Source of the DNA: JAWLGW01 sp964569055
Lineage (GTDB): Bacteria > Planctomycetota > J058
Assembly (NCBI GenBank): GCA_964569055.1
Contig: CAZMSZ010000465.1
Location: forward strand, 1 to 5,555
Direction of reading: 5' to 3'
Length of the DNA: 5,555 nt
Shown piece after piece: positions 1 through 5,477 of this stretch. The position numbers and the translations under genes are program-made. Below the pieces are notes generated by a model that saw nothing but the letters and a program-made list of their open reading frames with translations, was not told where the DNA came from and searched no databases. Within the stretch, counting starts at the first letter, position 1. Every line of letters starts with the position of its first letter.

Positions 1-249
1 GACCTGTGCTTCGCGCACGGCCCGGGGGGCGAGCACACCATGACGGTCGGAGGGGCCGGCGTCCCAGACGGCGAGGACTGCCTGGCGCTGGCGGAGCGGC
101 ACGGGATCGGGCGTGCCGAGGCGCGCGCGGCGCTCGAGCAGGTCGACGCCGCGGTCGCGCGTTGGCCCGAGCTCGCGCACGACGCCGGCTGCGTCCGCAA
201 GTCGATCCGCGAGCTGGGGCGGTATCACCGCCGCGTCGGGGCGGGCTGA
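1..249 (+). CDS. HipA-family serine/threonine kinase, C-terminal fragment (5' end outside window)
   Basis: The frame is open from base 1 and ends in TGA at 247-249, giving 82 residues. The fragment matches, from memory of the family, the end of the HipA C-terminal domain: a 'GPGGEHTMTVGG' stretch, then 'LALAERHGI' and a helix 'AVARWPELAHDAGC' before the end. HipA proteins are kinases that phosphorylate glutamyl-tRNA synthetase or other targets and act as toxins with a HipB-type DNA-binding antitoxin. The catalytic residues and any hipB would lie left of the window, so activity and toxin status cannot be judged. An internal ATG at 40 exists, but the reading frame and family similarity continue upstream of it, so it is unlikely to be the start. 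The gene converges on the next gene and shares its last 25 bp with it. The family call is confident; the exact subfamily is not. Confidence 0.82.
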   Translation, partial: DLCFAHGPGGEHTMTVGGAGVPDGEDCLALAERHGIGRAEARAALEQVDAAVARWPELAHDAGCVRKSIRELGRYHRRVGAG

Positions 250-1877
250 CGCTCGCTCCATTCCAGCAGCGCGTCGTACTTGGGCGCCTCCTCGCGCGGC
301 TGGTCGAGGTGCTCGAGGGCGCCCCACCGGCCCGAGGGGCCGCTGGAGGTGCAGTTGACGTAGTGCACGAACAGCCCGCCGTGGCGCGCCCACTCGTCGA
401 GGTACTTGCGGTAGAGCGCGCGCATGCCGGGGTGGCGGTTGACCGCGTCGAACAGCGCGTTGAGCCGGGGGTCCTTCTTGCCCTTGCCCTGGGCCACGAG
501 GTGCTGGCCGCCCTCGTAGCTGATCAGCTCGAGCCCTTGCGCGCGCGCCAGCTCGGCCTGGGCGCGCATGCGCTCGGCCGCCTTGGGCAGCTCCTCTCGG
601 TCGAGTCGCGCGAGGAGCTCCTCGACCGAGAGCGCGGCCACCTCGGCCTGGCGCTTGGGCGCGCCCAGGCTGGCCCCGAAGTAGGGCGCGATCGCCAGCG
701 CGTCGGCGTGGGCGGCGAGGTCCTCGTGGCCGAGGATCGTGCGGGTCACCCACTGGTTGGCGGCCTGGCTCGACACCACGCGCACCAGCCGCTCGGTCCC
801 GCCGAAGGTCTCCTCGAACAGCGCGAACACCTGGCGGGCGCGCCGGGCGTAGAAGCGGTGGCGCGCCTCGTTGGGGTCCTTGGCCAGGCCGAGGCGCGTC
901 CCCTGCTCGCGCGCCCAGTCCGCCTGCGGGAACCGGCCGTTCCAGACCTCGTTGGAGTACTCGACGTAGGCCTTCAGCTTGGGGTCGAGGTGCTCGCGCA
1001 CGTAGGCGGCGAACTGGCGGACGTAGTCGTCGCTGGCGGTGTGGGGGAGCGTGAACCAGGCGTGCTTGCCGAGCCGGTTGGCGAGCGCGACCTGCACCTC
1101 GAGCGGCACCCCCTTGGTCGTCCAGCGGGCGTCGTCGATCCGCGGCCGCTCGGACCACTCCACCGGGGCCACGTCGTTGGTGCGGGCCCAGTCCATGAAC
1201 CGGAGCACGCCGTAGGGCGCGAGCCGCTCCAGGAACGCGGGGTGGAACGCGTCGGGGCGCGCCTCGTCCGCGCCCGGCATGAGCACGCGGATGAACCGGA
1301 TCGGGTCGGCGGGGTCGGTGGCGATGATGTCGAGCTCGATCCCGCCCGAGCCCTCCGGAAGCTCGAGCACGTCGCGGCCGGGGCGCGACTCGACCACGCG
1401 CGCGCCGTGGCGGTACTCGAGCTCGCCCTTGCCCTGGTAGCGCACCACGTAGCGGCCGGCCGGCGCGTGGGCCTTCTCGCCCCACAGCAGCAGCGTGCGC
1501 GCGCGCTGCCCCGGCAGGAGCGAGCGCACCCAGCCGTGCTCGTCGAGGTCGAGCGGGCGCCCGTCGTCCCAGGTCTTGTGGGCGCCCGAGATCCAGGGGC
1601 GCGAGGCGCGGAACGCGTCGACGAACGCCCACTCCGGGCTCCAGTCGGTGACCCGGGCCAGGTTCGTGCCCAGCCGCGGCGCCCCGGTCGGCGCGCTCGG
1701 GCGCTCGAGCGGCGCGCTCGCGGGGACGCTGCGCTCGCGCTCCGCCTGCGCCGGCACGCGCTCCTCGCCGACCGGCGTCTCGCGCGCCACGGGCAGCTCG
1801 AGCTGGTGCTCCTCGGTGTTCTCGCACCCGGTCAGCAGCAGCAGGGTCGAGACGAGCAGCGCGAGGCGGGGGTCCAT
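225..1877 (-). CDS. Lipoprotein with clan GH-A type (GH5-like) glycosidase domain, 'cellulose-binding protein' group
   Basis: This gene encodes 550 residues from ATG at 1877, with GGAGGA at 1881-1886 only 3 nt upstream. The N-terminus is a type II signal: hydrophobic core 5-16 and lipobox L15-T16-G17-C18. A Pro/Glu-rich linker (19-66) follows, then a domain starting 'LGTNLARVTDWSPEWAFVDAF' (from 69) with a beta-rich part to about 200. The barrel-like remainder holds 'YVEYSNEVWN' (304-313) and 'LISYEGGQH' (451-459). In clan GH-A enzymes a Glu after Asn at the end of strand 4 is the acid/base and a Glu on strand 7 the nucleophile; E310 and E455 fit these roles, about 145 residues apart. The end has 'GRWGALEHLDQP...PKYDALLEW'. 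I infer a lipid-anchored enzyme or binder acting on polysaccharide in the periplasm or at the cell surface. Substrate is unknown and it could be non-catalytic. It lies 122 bp after the hub gene, so co-transcription is possible. Confidence 0.85.
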   Translation of the reverse strand: MDPRLALLVSTLLLLTGCENTEEHQLELPVARETPVGEERVPAQAERERSVPASAPLERPSAPTGAPRLGTNLARVTDWSPEWAFVDAFRASRPWISGAHKTWDDGRPLDLDEHGWVRSLLPGQRARTLLLWGEKAHAPAGRYVVRYQGKGELEYRHGARVVESRPGRDVLELPEGSGGIELDIIATDPADPIRFIRVLMPGADEARPDAFHPAFLERLAPYGVLRFMDWARTNDVAPVEWSERPRIDDARWTTKGVPLEVQVALANRLGKHAWFTLPHTASDDYVRQFAAYVREHLDPKLKAYVEYSNEVWNGRFPQADWAREQGTRLGLAKDPNEARHRFYARRARQVFALFEETFGGTERLVRVVSSQAANQWVTRTILGHEDLAAHADALAIAPYFGASLGAPKRQAEVAALSVEELLARLDREELPKAAERMRAQAELARAQGLELISYEGGQHLVAQGKGKKDPRLNALFDAVNRHPGMRALYRKYLDEWARHGGLFVHYVNCTSSGPSGRWGALEHLDQPREEAPKYDALLEWSERQPAPTRR

Positions 1878-1999
1878 GCGTCCTCCGCCGAGGCGGAACG
1901 CAGGGCGCGTGCCGGGTCGAGCGCGGCGGCCTGCGCGGCCCGCACGGGCCGGCCGCGCGCGGGATTCCGCAGGGGCTGCGCCAAACTGCGGAGCGGGGG
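1878..1999 (-). other. Intergenic gap with GC-rich hairpins between hub gene and lipoprotein gene
   Basis: Two stem-loops are visible. The first, just after the hub-gene stop, pairs 1966-1972 (TCCGCAG) with 1986-1992 (CTGCGGA), 7 bp with a 13-nt loop. The second pairs GGCCC at 1937-1941 with GGGCC at 1946-1950 around a GCAC loop, inside a larger GC-rich pairing of 1933-1940 with 1951-1958. Neither is followed on the minus strand by a run of T, so they are not canonical intrinsic terminators. They could attenuate transcription or protect the 3' end. I see no convincing promoter for the lipoprotein gene, but GC-rich promoters are easy to miss. Confidence 0.35.
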
Positions 2000-3247
2000 C
2001 TACTGCTCCTCGAACTCGACCTCGACCCGGCCGTCGTTGGAGAGCGTGCCGGACTGGCGGTTGCCGTCGGGGTCGACCAGGACGAACGGCGCGCCGCCCA
2101 GAGGAGCGCCGCTCGGGGCCGCGACCTCGAAGGACAACGGATCGGGCGGGGGCGCCTCGCCGGGCTGGCTCTGGCTCTCCTGCCGCTCGTAGCTCGGCGG
2201 AGGGTCGGAGGGAGTGAGCAGGCTCGGCCGGTAGACCCGGAACGTGGTCGTGTAGCCGCTGCCGGTCAGGAGGGTGTGGATCGCGCGGTGGACGTAGTAC
2301 TTGCCCGAGAGCATGGGCCCGATCGCGTCGATCTTGAGCACGGTTCCGCGGCGAATGTCGGGGTTGCCGTCGCAGGTCCCCTCGCCGAGCAGGAACCGCT
2401 CGGCCTGCTTGGTGAACTGCGCCTCGGCGTAGGCGGTCACCTCGTCCGCCGTCGCGGCCGGGGTGGTGTGCGCCATGTCCGGCGCGCCGTCCACGGACGC
2501 CACCGCCTTCGAGCCGGGGATCGTGCCGCCCATGAGGTTGCGCTCCTTGCCCTCCTCGGCGGAGGCCTCGAGCGCGGCCTTGTTCAGCATGTCCCAGGCC
2601 CGGACGGTGACCTTCTTGTGCTGCTCGTGCAGCGAGATGCTCGTGGCGAAGTGGCGCAGCTTCTGGTGCCACTCGATCGTGGCGACCTCGGCCTCCCCCA
2701 GCTTCGGCTTGCGGAACACGAGCTTGGCGTCGTCGACGAACGCCTCGTAGGCGAACAGCGAGGCGCGCTCGAGCACGAAGTCGGCGTCGGTCTGGTTCCA
2801 CTGCAGGATCGAGTCCTGCGTGATCGGGGTGGCCTCGACCTCGGCCGACAGGCCCGCCCCGCTCGCGACCTGCTCCACGGCCGCCGAGTCCTTCATGTTG
2901 AGGTAGGTCTTCTGGCGGCGGTTGCGGCGCAGGCGGTGGAACTTGTCCTGCGCGATCACCAGGAGCACCTGGTTGCCGCGGCGCGGAAAGCTCGCCCGCA
3001 GGCCCGTGATCTCCCCCTTGAACACCGTCTTGGTGGCGCCGACGTAGCCGAGGTCGATCTGGATCGGCGCGCCGCACTTGAACTTGTCGAGGTCGGTGAT
3101 CTTGCAGTCCTCGTCCTGCAGCTTGATCGTGGCGACCGAGGCGGCGTTGACGGCGTCGTCGACGGTGATCTGGATCACCGCGGACACGATCTCGTCGCTG
3201 GCGGCGCTCCCGCCGATCTTGAGCTTGAAGTCGGGGTTGTCGCTCAC
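2000..3247 (-). CDS. Phage late control D / VgrG-like tail hub protein (contractile injection system or prophage remnant)
   Basis: This gene encodes 415 residues from GTG at 3247. The usual N-terminus of this family starts a few residues before a motif like 'DFKLKIGG' (6-13), which favours this start over the in-frame GTG at 3313 that would add 22 unconserved residues. Family features follow in order: 'KTVFKGEITGL' (73-83), 'IAQDKFHRLRRNRRQKTY' (98-115), 'QWNQTDADFVLERA' (149-162), 'FRKP' (178-181), 'KKVTVRAWD' (211-219) and 'QAERFL...GNPDIRRGTVLKID' (281-307). These correspond to the gp27-like hub fold of P2 gpD and VgrG, which joins tail tube to spike under the baseplate. No OB-fold or needle region follows. 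Instead a Pro/Gln-rich linker (342-370) leads to a small beta-rich domain with 'PFVLVDPDGNRQSGTLSNDGRVEVEF' character (387-412), like transthyretin/Ig-type modules on some spike proteins. No other tail gene lies in the window. Confidence 0.83.
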   Translation of the reverse strand: MSDNPDFKLKIGGSAASDEIVSAVIQITVDDAVNAASVATIKLQDEDCKITDLDKFKCGAPIQIDLGYVGATKTVFKGEITGLRASFPRRGNQVLLVIAQDKFHRLRRNRRQKTYLNMKDSAAVEQVASGAGLSAEVEATPITQDSILQWNQTDADFVLERASLFAYEAFVDDAKLVFRKPKLGEAEVATIEWHQKLRHFATSISLHEQHKKVTVRAWDMLNKAALEASAEEGKERNLMGGTIPGSKAVASVDGAPDMAHTTPAATADEVTAYAEAQFTKQAERFLLGEGTCDGNPDIRRGTVLKIDAIGPMLSGKYYVHRAIHTLLTGSGYTTTFRVYRPSLLTPSDPPPSYERQESQSQPGEAPPPDPLSFEVAAPSGAPLGGAPFVLVDPDGNRQSGTLSNDGRVEVEFEEQ

Positions 3248-3254
3248 GGACCGA

Positions 3255-3283
3255 ATGATAGAACCCCGGCCCAGCGGCGACAA
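3255..3283 (-). promoter_or_regulatory. Sigma70-like promoter of the hub gene, predicted leaderless
   Basis: Read on the minus strand, TTGTCG (3283-3278; 4 of 6 matches to TTGACA) is followed after exactly 17 bp by TATCAT (3260-3255; 5 of 6 matches to TATAAT). Seven bases then separate the -10 box from the GTG at 3247, so transcription should start at or within one or two bases of the start codon. No Shine-Dalgarno sequence precedes this GTG, which agrees with leaderless translation. The AT-rich -10 box stands out in a GC-rich region. Confidence 0.6.
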
Positions 3284-3289
3284 CTCATT

Positions 3290-3330
3290 GCACGGTTGGG
3301 CGTTGCGGGGCACCTGTTAGCCGACCGTGC
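3290..3330. promoter_or_regulatory. Dyad upstream of the hub-gene promoter, possible operator or activator site
   Basis: GCACGGTTGG (3290-3299) pairs with CCGACCGTGC (3321-3330), 9 of 10 positions complementary, with a 21-bp spacer. On the minus strand it lies just upstream of the -35 box, roughly -43 to -83 from the predicted start site, where activators commonly bind. It could equally be an RNA hairpin ending transcripts that come from the operon on the right. No regulator is encoded in the window. Confidence 0.3.
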
Positions 3331-3380
3331 GCCACGCCGACCGCCAGGAAGAGCTGTCGCCGACGGGGCAGCTCCCCGGC

Positions 3381-3531
3381 CTGAAAAGTGAACCGCCAAG
3401 AGCGCCAAGAGCGCCAAGGAAGAGTGGGGTTGCCGGCGATCCCCCTGGGACCGGCAGCTGCGCCAAGGCGCTGGCGCGCGAGCGGCAGCTCCTCCTTGGC
3501 GCTCTTGGCGCTCTTGGCGGTTCACTTTCAG
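3381..3531. repeat. 151-bp element with long near-perfect inverted arms made of 9-bp tandem units
   Basis: The left arm (3381-3420, 40 nt) and right arm (3493-3531, 39 nt) are exact reverse complements apart from one extra A in the left arm. Each arm holds the unit GCCAAGAGC repeated in tandem (left arm from 3395), preceded by CTGAAA(A)GTGAACC at the outer tip. The 72-nt centre has its own pairings: TGCCGG 3431-3436 with CCGGCA 3451-3456, and AGCTGC 3456-3461 with GCAGCT 3485-3490. It also holds a further GCGCCAAGG at 3460-3468. I recall similar 'GAACCGCCAAG(A)CGCCAAG' intergenic palindromes in many environmental bacterial genomes. I see no transposase and no clear target-site duplication. 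It may be a MITE-like element or a structured 3'-UTR repeat. Confidence 0.85.
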
Positions 3532-3640
3532 TCGAGGAGGCTGCGGCTCGTGCGGCAGCTCCGACGCCTCGTCGTTCCGGGTGGTCGCTCGCTGCGGTTC
3601 GTCCTCGCCGGACCTCGTACGCGACAGGCTCTCGGAGCCG

Positions 3641-4372
3641 CTAAACGCTCGGGCCGAGCACCAGCCCCGCCTCCGCGGCGTCCGCGATCGCGGCACGGAC
3701 CTCGGCGAGCGGGACGGCGGCCTCGGCGGCCGCGCGCTCGGGGGCGATCCCTTCGCTGGCGAGCTTGAGGGCGAGGAGGGCGCGGGCGTCGGCGGGGCGG
3801 GAGCGGGCCAGGCGAGTGGTGGGGCAGCGCCACACCAGGGCGATCTCCTCGCCCGGCTCGGGACCCGCTGGCGGGGGGGCCGCGCGACAGGCGAGCGCGT
3901 AGGCGCACAGCCGCCACGGGTGGGCGAGGGCTTGCAGCGTCGGGTTCGGCTGCAGGACGGCGGGTGGGGTGGACGGCAGCTCGAGTCGGCTCGAGTAGAC
4001 GACGACCTTGGCCCACTCCAGGTGGGCGAGGGGCGCGAGCCAGGGCGGCAGGTCGGCGGCTTCGGCCAGGAGCTCGGCGAAGCCGTGGCCGATCCGGTCG
4101 AGCTCCCAGTGGGTCGCGGGTCGGCGCGCGTGCCAGGTGCGCGCGAGCGCTGCCCAGCGCTCGGCCGGGAGCGAGGCGCGGCAGGCGGGGAACAGCGCGT
4201 CGAGCGCGCCCTGCACGGCCCCCTGGGCGAACCGGCCGTAGATCGCGAGGCGCTCGGGATCCGGCTCCCAGCCCGGAAAGGCGGCGAGGAGCGGCCCCGG
4301 GTCGTGGGGGTGCTCGCCGAGGAAGCGCCCCATGGCCGCGAAGAACGCCTCGAGGGACGGGCTCGTCGTCAC
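3641..4372 (-). CDS. DUF2063 protein, BufC/HvfC-type partner of the MNIO enzyme
   Basis: This gene encodes 243 residues from GTG at 4372. The start overlaps the stop of the MNIO gene by 4 bp (GTGA), which implies translational coupling. The N-terminal DUF2063 domain is recognisable from 'LEAFFAAMGRFL' (7-18), 'RLAIYGRFAQGAVQGALDALFPACRASL' region (41-68), 'HWELDRIGHGFAELLA' (88-103) and 'LAPLAHLEWAKVVVYSS' (112-128). The C-terminal part, 'EEIALVWRCPTTRL' (175-188) then a helical winged-helix-like segment (196-238), is also typical. In characterised systems (MbnC, TglI, ChrI, HvfC, BufC are partners of this type or analogous to it) the partner binds the precursor peptide and presents it to the MNIO enzyme in the cytoplasm. 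That role is inferred here. It is the last gene of the operon; no DoxX-like gene (BufD/HvfD) follows before the non-coding region. Confidence 0.88.
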   Translation of the reverse strand: MTTSPSLEAFFAAMGRFLGEHPHDPGPLLAAFPGWEPDPERLAIYGRFAQGAVQGALDALFPACRASLPAERWAALARTWHARRPATHWELDRIGHGFAELLAEAADLPPWLAPLAHLEWAKVVVYSSRLELPSTPPAVLQPNPTLQALAHPWRLCAYALACRAAPPPAGPEPGEEIALVWRCPTTRLARSRPADARALLALKLASEGIAPERAAAEAAVPLAEVRAAIADAAEAGLVLGPSV

Positions 4373-5193
4373 CCCCCGTGCTCCTGCAGGATCGCGCGCG
4401 CGCGGTCGGCCTCGTCGAGGAGCGGGTCGAGCCCCACGATCCGCTGGTCCCACTCGACCAGGGTGCTGATGGGGCCCGTCCGCTCGAGCGTGAACCGGTA
4501 CAGCGCCCACACCGGATCGGGCACGGGCCCGCCGTGGTCGTCGATCAGCGCGGTGTGCTCGCGCCGGTGCCCCGCGAGATGGATCTGACCCACGCGCTCG
4601 AGCGGGAGGGCCTCGATGAACGCGCGCGGGTCGTAGCCGTGGTTGTGCGCGTTGACCCACACGTTGTTCACGTCGAGGAGCAGCCCGCAGTCGGCCTCCT
4701 CGAGCACACGCCGCAGGAAGCTCGCCTCGTCGAGCGTCGAGCCCGGCATGACCGCGTAGTAGCTCGGGTTCTCGAGCAGGAACGGCCGCCCGACGCGCGC
4801 GGCCGCGGCGCGGATCCGGGCGGCGGCGTGGGCGGCGGCCTCGGGGCTGAACGGGAGCGGGAGCAGGTCGTGGAGGTAGACCCCGCGGTGGCGGCTGAAG
4901 CACAGGTGGTCCGAGAAGAACGGCGCGTCCAGGCGCTGGGTCAGCTCGGCCAGCCGCTCGAGGTAGCCCTCGTCGAGCGGGTCGAGGCCGCCCACGTCCA
5001 GCGACACGCCGTGCGGCACGATCGGCCAGCGTGCGCGCGCCTGCTCGAGCACCCAGCGCGCGCGCCCGCCCTGGGTCAGGAAGCCCTCCGAGATCACCTC
5101 GAGCCAGTCGAGGCGGCGCTCGGTGGCGAGCGTGGCGTCGAACAGCGCGTGGCGCAGGCCGACCCCGACTCCCAGGCAGCGGGACGCGCCCAC
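4369..5193 (-). CDS. MNIO multinuclear non-heme iron oxidative enzyme (DUF692; BufB/HvfB/MbnB superfamily)
   Basis: This gene encodes 274 residues, a normal length for the family, as a TIM barrel. The start is GTG at 5193, chosen because the usual opening 'GVGVGLR' follows at 8-14 and no earlier in-frame start exists. Characteristic stretches in order: 'LDWLEVISEGF' (28-38), 'HGVSLDVGG' (61-69), 'FFSDHLCFS' (92-100), 'LLENPSYYA' (139-147), 'LLLDVNNVWVNAHNHG' (171-186), 'IHLAGH' (204-209), 'DDHGGPVPDPVW' (218-229) and 'LVEWD' (245-249). The metal-binding His/Asp/Glu set (H61, H96, E141, D174, H205, H209, E247 are the likely ligands) looks intact, so an active two- or three-iron enzyme is expected. 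The family uses oxygen to remodel peptide residues, often Cys to oxazolone-thioamide or thiooxazole. It starts 7 bp after the precursor stop without a clear Shine-Dalgarno sequence and is coupled to the next gene. Which product it makes is not known. Confidence 0.94.
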   Translation of the reverse strand: MGASRCLGVGVGLRHALFDATLATERRLDWLEVISEGFLTQGGRARWVLEQARARWPIVPHGVSLDVGGLDPLDEGYLERLAELTQRLDAPFFSDHLCFSRHRGVYLHDLLPLPFSPEAAAHAAARIRAAAARVGRPFLLENPSYYAVMPGSTLDEASFLRRVLEEADCGLLLDVNNVWVNAHNHGYDPRAFIEALPLERVGQIHLAGHRREHTALIDDHGGPVPDPVWALYRFTLERTGPISTLVEWDQRIVGLDPLLDEADRARAILQEHGG

Positions 5194-5200
5194 CCGGGCG

Positions 5201-5383
5201 TCAGTGCCCGCCGGCGCCGTCCTGCTCGCCCTCGTCCTTGTCGCCCTCGCGACCGCTGCAGGTCGGCTCCGCGGTGGCGGCGGCCGCCTCCTCGTCCTTG
5301 GCGGCCCCGCTGCTCTGGCAGCCGACCAGCGCCAGCGCTCCGAGCGAGAGCGCGCCGAGGGTGCGGGTCAGGTTGAGCTTCAT
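5201..5383 (-). CDS. Small acidic lipoprotein peptide, presumed MNIO-modified precursor
   Basis: This gene encodes 60 residues from ATG at 5383, with AGGAGG 7 nt upstream. The N-terminus has basic K2 and R7, a hydrophobic stretch 8-20 and lipobox L19-V20-G21-C22, so the peptide should be exported and lipidated at C22. Q23 at the following position favours outer-membrane sorting by the E. coli rule. After an Ala/Glu linker comes the tail, with a single further Cys at C42 ('CSGREG', 42-47), then a run rich in Asp, Glu and Gly, ending in His60. Position as first gene before an MNIO/DUF2063 pair is where BufA/HvfA precursors sit. 'CSGREG' loosely resembles the Cys-Gly motifs of those peptides. 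It differs in having one mature Cys besides the lipidated one, and in the strong acidity. It may be a precursor with a single modification site, a decayed precursor, or one modified at other residues. Confidence 0.8.
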   Translation of the reverse strand: MKLNLTRTLGALSLGALALVGCQSSGAAKDEEAAAATAEPTCSGREGDKDEGEQDGAGGH

Positions 5384-5390
5384 GCGCCTT

Positions 5391-5396
5391 CCTCCT
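5391..5396 (-). promoter_or_regulatory. Strong ribosome binding site of the small lipoprotein peptide
   Basis: AGGAGG is an exact Shine-Dalgarno core, 7 nt before the ATG at 5383. It contrasts with the weak or absent site before the MNIO start at 5193, suggesting that the peptide is made in excess over the enzyme, as expected for a substrate. Confidence 0.75.
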
Positions 5397-5477
5397 CGCC
5401 GAGCGTCGCGCAGCCTGTGCGTCGCCGCGGGCCCCCCTGGTCTATCAGGCCAGCGCCGCGCGCACCACTGCTTGGTT

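Larger units (their letters stand above)
3248..3640. other. 393-bp non-coding region between hub gene and MNIO operon
   Basis: No credible gene lies here; short open frames on both strands run through the inverted repeat and resemble no family I know. Contents from right to left: a 5-bp GGCTC/GAGCC hairpin (3627-3639) directly behind the stop of the DUF2063 gene with no T-run; about 95 bp without recognised signals; the 151-bp inverted-repeat element (3381-3531); a small CGGGG/CCCCG hairpin (3364-3378); a dyad (3290-3330); and the hub-gene promoter (3255-3283). Confidence 0.7.

Noticed and set aside
6..2192. Very long plus-strand open frame opposite the lipoprotein and hub genes
   Set aside because: Its translation is Arg/Ala/Gly/Val-rich low-complexity sequence with no family resemblance. 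It is the antisense shadow of genes with strong G/C third-position bias.
1878..3077. In-frame minus-strand extension of the lipoprotein gene far upstream, suggesting a 950-residue fusion
   Set aside because: The extra part is a frame-shifted shadow of the hub gene. The lipoprotein start at 1877 has a Shine-Dalgarno sequence and begins a textbook signal peptide, so there is no fusion.
2276..3391. Plus-strand open frame opposite the hub gene
   Set aside because: It is rich in Val/Leu/Arg/Asp without domain resemblance, and the minus strand carries clear family motifs.
3381..3531. CRISPR array in the tandem-unit region
   Set aside because: The units are 9 bp, directly abutting, and arranged as two inverted arms. 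There are no spacers of regular length.
3627..3639. GGCTC/GAGCC hairpin just behind the DUF2063 stop as an intrinsic terminator
   Set aside because: It has a 5-bp stem, a 3-nt loop and no T-run. It is too weak to list as a terminator and is noted only in the intergenic description.
3244..3768. Small open frames on both strands crossing the inverted repeat
   Set aside because: They translate the repeat itself into 'RQERQE'-like or Leu/Ala-like runs and have no plausible start signals.
4373..4903. Minus-strand extension of the DUF2063 gene upstream of 4372
   Set aside because: It reads the MNIO gene in another frame as Arg/Pro-rich sequence. The coupled GTG at 4372 matches the start of the DUF2063 domain.
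3964..5376. Plus-strand open frame opposite the MNIO operon
   Set aside because: It has an Arg/Ala-rich shadow composition, while the minus strand encodes three recognisable operon genes.
5435..5455. Promoter with TGATAGA-like -10 upstream of the peptide gene
   Set aside because: It matches the -10 consensus at only about half of the positions and no -35 lies at a suitable distance, so I do not claim it.
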